Origin: an uncultured Porphyromonadaceae bacterium
GTDB taxonomy: Bacteria; Bacteroidota; Bacteroidia; Bacteroidales; Muribaculaceae
Assembly: GCA_902461565.1 (NCBI GenBank)
Contig: CABPYL010000001.1
Span: 1-64,000 of the forward strand
DNA: 64,000 nt
Direction: 5' to 3'
Every line of letters starts with the position of its first letter. The first letter of the stretch is position 1. The notes beneath the pieces are model-generated. The model did no database searches. It was not told the DNA's origin and was given only the letters and a program-made list of their open reading frames with translations. A program made the position numbers and the translations under genes. This document shows, one piece after another, positions 60,818-64,000 of the stretch.

Positions 60818-62158
60818 TTAAAATAAGTAACCGTAAACCCAGCCTGATGCAGTAGCCATTACGATAACGAGTACAACGTATATAACCGTTTTCTTCGTTC
60901 CCATCACGCTGCTGATTACAAGCATGTTCGGCAGCGAAAGCGAGGGTCCGGCGAGCAGAAGAGCGAGTGCCGGGCCTTTGCCCATTCCCGATGCAAGCAG
61001 TCCTTGAATAATCGGCACTTCGGTGAGTGTGGCAAAATACATAAACGCTCCTGTAAAACTTGCGAAGAAGTTGGACCGTAACGAGTTGCCGCCTACCGCC
61101 CATTCCACCCAACTGTTTGGAATTATGCCTGGAAGCTCGATGCCGTCGTGTGTGGAACCGAGAAGAAAGCCGGCGGTGAGTACGCCTGCGGCGAGCAGCG
61201 GTAGTATCAGTTTGGCGAATCCCCATGATGACAATGCCCATTCGCGGTTTTCGTCATCGTTTTTATCGCATAGCAGTACTATGGCAAGAACGGTTACCGA
61301 AACAATCATTGGCACGAGCGGGTCTAATTTTGCATCGGGGATAAATACATTTGCGAGAAACGCCGACATGGCTACAGCGATAGCGCCGAGGATAATCCAC
61401 CGGGCTTTAATATGTAGAATTTTTACCAGAATTACACAAAGTACGATTGCAAGAGCCGATGTTATCCACCATTTCGCGCCATATATTGCAGCCCATATGC
61501 CGCGGTCTATGGCGGCGGGGGCGCCCCAGTTGGCGAATACGAGAATCGCCACAAGTGTAAAGAAGAAAACGGCAGTCTGCCAGAGAGGGCGTTTTTCTGG
61601 AGGAGGCACTATGTTCATCTGTTCCGCTTCTTTGTCGCGTTCCTCCTTGCGGAAGATAAACGACATGGTAAGTCCGATTACTACCGCAAAAGAAACGGCA
61701 CTGATTATGCGTGCAACTCCCATTTCCAGCCCGAGTATACGTGCAGTGAGTATTATCGAGAGTATGCTGATTGCAGGCCCGGAATAGAGGAAAGCTATAG
61801 CAGGACCGAGACCGGCACCACGCTTGTAGATACTGGTGAATAACGGGAGAATAGTACAGGAACAGACGGCAAGGATGCCACCCGATATGGAAGCTACGGT
61901 GTACGATAGCCATTTTTTTGCATTGGCTCCGAAATACTTCAACACAGCTCCCTGGCTCACGAACACTGCGATTACACCGGCGATGAAAAATGCCGGAAGA
62001 AGACAAAGCACGATGTGTTCACGGGCATACCATTTGGCGAGGTCGAGAGTGGAGTGTATCGCCGTCATCAGTGTATCGCTGTCGACGGGCATAAAGAACG
62101 CTGCCAGGAATATGACAACGGTCCATATCAGGAATTTGATATCTTTTCTTATTTCCAT
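60818..62158 (-). CDS. ArsP-like permease (DUF318 family)
   Basis: This 446-residue inner-membrane protein has about ten hydrophobic segments in two halves. The first half holds GILAVCSCTILPLFTSIYKRG and the second FMYFATLTEVPIIQGLLASG, the paired signatures of the DUF318/ArsP permease family. ArsP exports trivalent organoarsenicals such as methylarsenite. The Cys pair in VCSC is a candidate arsenic ligand. It is the last gene of the leftward operon with ArsR, ArsF, ArsG and thioredoxin genes, which supports the arsenical role; the substrate is inferred. Confidence 0.88.
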   Translation of the reverse strand: MEIRKDIKFLIWTVVIFLAAFFMPVDSDTLMTAIHSTLDLAKWYAREHIVLCLLPAFFIAGVIAVFVSQGAVLKYFGANAKKWLSYTVASISGGILAVCSCTILPLFTSIYKRGAGLGPAIAFLYSGPAISILSIILTARILGLEMGVARIISAVSFAVVIGLTMSFIFRKEERDKEAEQMNIVPPPEKRPLWQTAVFFFTLVAILVFANWGAPAAIDRGIWAAIYGAKWWITSALAIVLCVILVKILHIKARWIILGAIAVAMSAFLANVFIPDAKLDPLVPMIVSVTVLAIVLLCDKNDDENREWALSSWGFAKLILPLLAAGVLTAGFLLGSTHDGIELPGIIPNSWVEWAVGGNSLRSNFFASFTGAFMYFATLTEVPIIQGLLASGMGKGPALALLLAGPSLSLPNMLVISSVMGTKKTVIYVVLVIVMATASGWVYGYLF

Positions 62159-62181
62159 AGCTGTTTTCCCGTTGTTTCAGT

Positions 62182-62544
62182 TCAGATTCCGAGAGCCTTT
62201 TTTACTTCTTGAGCTGTCGGAACGTGTCCTTTGATTTTTACGATGCCGTCAACGACTACTGCGGGTGTCGCCATTATGTTATATTTCATCATCTCGGAAA
62301 TGTCCTCTATTTTGGAGAGTTTGACACCGAGATTGTTTTCGCTGATAACATGTTCCACTACCATGTAGGTCTCCTTGCATTTGGCGCAGCCGGGACCGAG
62401 AACAAGCACCTCGCCGGCCTTTGCTGCGGGTTCAAAAAGTTTCAAATCGTTCTCTACGATTATGTTGCCATTGCAGCAGCAACTTTTCTTTTTTGGTGAG
62501 AATAGAGTTGACCAGAAGTTTTTCTTTGTTTCTTTATTATCCAT
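62182..62544 (-). CDS. Small thioredoxin-like redox protein
   Basis: From the ATG at 62544 the protein has 120 residues. A short N-terminal extension includes KKKSCCCNGN, three consecutive cysteines. The thioredoxin fold follows (GEVLVLGPGCAKCKETYMVV) with redox pair CAKC and cis-Pro in IMATPAVVVDG, as in small MTH895/TM0996-type glutaredoxin-like thioredoxins. No signal peptide is seen, so it is cytosolic. It lies between the ArsG and ArsP genes, consistent with delivering electrons to the ArsG/ArsF pair or handling arsenic-thiol adducts. Confidence 0.88.
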   Translation of the reverse strand: MDNKETKKNFWSTLFSPKKKSCCCNGNIIVENDLKLFEPAAKAGEVLVLGPGCAKCKETYMVVEHVISENNLGVKLSKIEDISEMMKYNIMATPAVVVDGIVKIKGHVPTAQEVKKALGI

Positions 62545-62570
62545 GTTTGTGTTTTTACAGTTATACAATT

Positions 62571-63281
62571 TTATTGGAAGTACATCATTATACAATAATA
62601 TATGCCTACAGCGATGAAAATAACGCCCACAAAGATGTTGAGCCATTTCTGAACGGTGCGTAGTTTACCGTAGAACTCGCCGATTTTTTCGACACTGAAA
62701 GCGAGAATCCATGCAACAGCAAGAACGGGTAGGGCGGTAGCGACTGCGAACAATACCGGCAGAAGCCAGCCTGCGCTTACTGTTACCGACATAGGTATCA
62801 GCATACCGAAGTATAGTACACCACTTGTCGGGCAGAAAGCCATAGCGAACAGAACGCCGAGCAACAAGGCTCCCCAGCCTCCCTTTCGGACGAGGCTTTC
62901 TCCGTTTCCGCCGAAACCGAATCGGGGCAAGTTGAGCTTATTCCCGAACAGCATGAAAAGTCCGATAATCAAAAGCAGCGGTCCAATCAGCAATTCGCCC
63001 CATTTTCCGATGGCTTTCTGTATGCCGAACACACTCGCACCCTCTTTCAGTATCGAGATAAGCACGATTCCGAGAATTGTGTAAGCTATGATGCGTCCGA
63101 TGGTGTAAAGCACTCCGTTGCGGAAAATGCGTCGGCGGTTCTCTATGTTCTTGCTGATGTAGCCTATTGCAGCGATATTTGTGGCCAGCGGACATGGAGA
63201 AATGGCCGTGAGAAGTCCGAGGAGTAGGGCAGTGAGAGCTGGTGTTGTGCTGTTGTCGAGCAATGTCTGTAGCCAGTCCAT
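62571..63281 (-). CDS. ArsG-family membrane protein (CcdA/DsbD-like)
   Basis: This 236-residue protein has six hydrophobic segments and resembles the DsbD/CcdA transmembrane family. A Cys-Pro pair lies in the first helix region (TAISPCPLATNIAAIGY) and a second in the fourth (MAFCPTSGVLYFG). In DsbD these two cysteines carry reducing power across the membrane. Databases label close relatives ArsG, an aromatic aminobenzylarsenical efflux permease. Its start overlaps the ArsF stop by one base. Either export or thiol transfer is possible from sequence. Confidence 0.85.
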   Translation of the reverse strand: MDWLQTLLDNSTTPALTALLLGLLTAISPCPLATNIAAIGYISKNIENRRRIFRNGVLYTIGRIIAYTILGIVLISILKEGASVFGIQKAIGKWGELLIGPLLLIIGLFMLFGNKLNLPRFGFGGNGESLVRKGGWGALLLGVLFAMAFCPTSGVLYFGMLIPMSVTVSAGWLLPVLFAVATALPVLAVAWILAFSVEKIGEFYGKLRTVQKWLNIFVGVIFIAVGIYYCIMMYFQ

Positions 63282-63721
63282 TATTTCAGTGATTGACGAA
63301 TTTTATCGGCGAGTCCGCTTTTGAAGGCTTCCGGATTCTTGCGTGCATTGCCGAAACTGAATTCTGTAAGGTTGTCGCGGCTCTCCTGCCCATCTTTCCA
63401 TTTGTTGACAAAAAGGGAAGACCATGTAACCTCGTATCGGTCGGCTATCTCTTCGCCTTCCGGTGTGGAAATGTCTACAGATTTGAAAACGATCGAGCCC
63501 TCCTTCAGTTCCTTTGCGAACATTGCGTCCATAACCTCTTTGGTGTTCTTTTCTATTGCCATGCATGTTGGGCAGCGCTGTTTGCCGTGAAAGTATATCA
63601 CTTCCACTCTGTCCTCTTCAGGCCTGTCTTGTTCGGGGGATTTTGCATTGCCGGGGTTTTCCTTGCTTGCGCATGACATCAACCCTGTCAAAAGGGCGAA
63701 AATCATCAGTAACTTTTTCAT
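63281..63721 (-). CDS. ArsF-family thioredoxin-fold lipoprotein
   Basis: The 146-residue protein has a lipoprotein signal ending in GLMSC and a thioredoxin-like domain with redox pair in GKQRCPTCMAIEKNTKEV. Typical later segments are VDISTPEGEEIADRYEVTWSS. Family members are annotated as ArsF, a nitrophenyl compound nitroreductase subunit. Placement outside the inner membrane, beside CcdA-like ArsG, suggests a periplasmic reductase recharged through ArsG. It follows the ArsR gene by about 65 bases. Confidence 0.85.
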   Translation of the reverse strand: MKKLLMIFALLTGLMSCASKENPGNAKSPEQDRPEEDRVEVIYFHGKQRCPTCMAIEKNTKEVMDAMFAKELKEGSIVFKSVDISTPEGEEIADRYEVTWSSLFVNKWKDGQESRDNLTEFSFGNARKNPEAFKSGLADKIRQSLK

Positions 63722-63786
63722 GTGCTATAGTGTTTGGAATAAATTGTAATTCGCCGAAATACGAACAATGTGGGTAAAAATAGCGC

Positions 63787-64000
63787 TTACTGGCAGCAGC
63801 TATTCTTTTTTGAGGGACAACAGCTGTCGAGCATCTGCGAAAACAGCTGTTTGGCAAGTTTCCAGTTCTCCTGATTGATACAGTATTTTACTTTAGGCGG
63901 TTCAATAGTTCCCTGTATTAATCCGGCCTCTTTCAGTTCTGCCAGATGCTGGGATACTGTGGCTTTTGCTATAGGCAGTACCTCGTGTATGTCCCCGAAG
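63787..64000 (-). CDS. ArsR-family repressor, 5' end beyond the window
   Basis: Only the last 70 codons are present; the frame runs off the right edge. The recognition helix reads KATVSQHLAELKEAGLI, followed by the wing (GTIEPPKVKYCINQENW), as in ArsR/SmtB repressors. The C-terminus carries two Cys pairs, SCCP and SCCQ, the latter as the penultimate residues. Paired C-terminal cysteines are used for As(III) sensing in some ArsR variants instead of the classic CVC in the DNA-binding helix; whether CVC is also present cannot be seen. It heads the operon and probably represses it. Confidence 0.9.
   Translation of the reverse strand, partial: FGDIHEVLPIAKATVSQHLAELKEAGLIQGTIEPPKVKYCINQENWKLAKQLFSQMLDSCCPSKKNSCCQ

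Overview
The window looks like a chromosomal segment of a member of the Bacteroidales, most likely from the gut (Muribaculaceae is my best guess, by inference). Support: many promoters of the Bacteroidota primary-sigma type (TTTG, 19-21 bases, TAnnTTTG); SusE/F-like surface glycan-binding proteins and type IX-like C-terminal tails; GH97 and GH31 enzymes; Bacteroidales families such as DUF4421, DUF6377, DUF4286 and the PG0541 transporter-associated protein; and a histone-H1-like Hc1 protein. No rRNA, CRISPR array, prophage or insertion sequence was seen. Two tRNA loci are present, one of them odd.

Layout. 0-3.6 kb: leftward cluster of a D-Ala-D-Ala-type ligase, a membrane-anchored MurF-like ligase and an alpha/beta hydrolase. 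3.8-6.3 kb: a small conserved protein, a lipoprotein cyclophilin and an M16 peptidase, translationally coupled. 6.4-8.4 kb: secreted GH97 glycosidase. 8.6-11.2 kb: AT-rich Dam-type methylase plus AlwI-type endonuclease (restriction-modification), beside tRNA-Met. 11.5-14.7 kb: pyrK-pyrD, queF-queC and a 58-residue Hc1 protein. 14.8-15.3 kb: an unusual tRNA and two copies of a 134-base hairpin repeat. 15.3-22 kb: a sugar acetyltransferase, then a leftward TolC/AcrA/AcrB efflux operon ending in a PG0541 protein. 22.2-29.4 kb: recR, GNAT, DUF4421, ligA, ruvC, DUF4286, GT2 and an SGNH hydrolase.

29.5-35.5 kb is AT-rich and looks accessory: a consensus promoter leads into a highly structured non-coding stretch, followed by three co-directional exported-protein genes (PEGA protein, lipoprotein, and a 1064-residue protein joining WG repeats to a caspase-like protease). 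35.5-39.8 kb: a second efflux operon (TolC, HlyD, MFS) whose long leader holds a 27-codon upstream ORF. 39.9-43.2 kb: rplT, rpmI, infC, thrS.

43.5-56.8 kb: regulators (AraC, LuxR-type, DUF6377) and a five-gene exported-protein operon: two SusE/F-like binding proteins, a GH31 alpha-glycosidase, a small secreted protein and a LamG-LamG-glycerophosphodiesterase. It resembles a polysaccharide utilization locus without SusC/SusD. 56.9-60.8 kb: dxr, rseP and an RlmI-type methyltransferase. 60.8-64 kb: a leftward arsenical-resistance operon (ArsR, cut by the window edge, then ArsF, ArsG, thioredoxin, ArsP-type permease), rich in paired cysteines.

The strongest candidates for undescribed biology are the WG-caspase locus with its structured leader, the leader-ORF-controlled efflux operon, the thiol-relay-like arsenical operon, and the SusC/D-less operon combining alpha-glycosidase and glycerophosphodiesterase.
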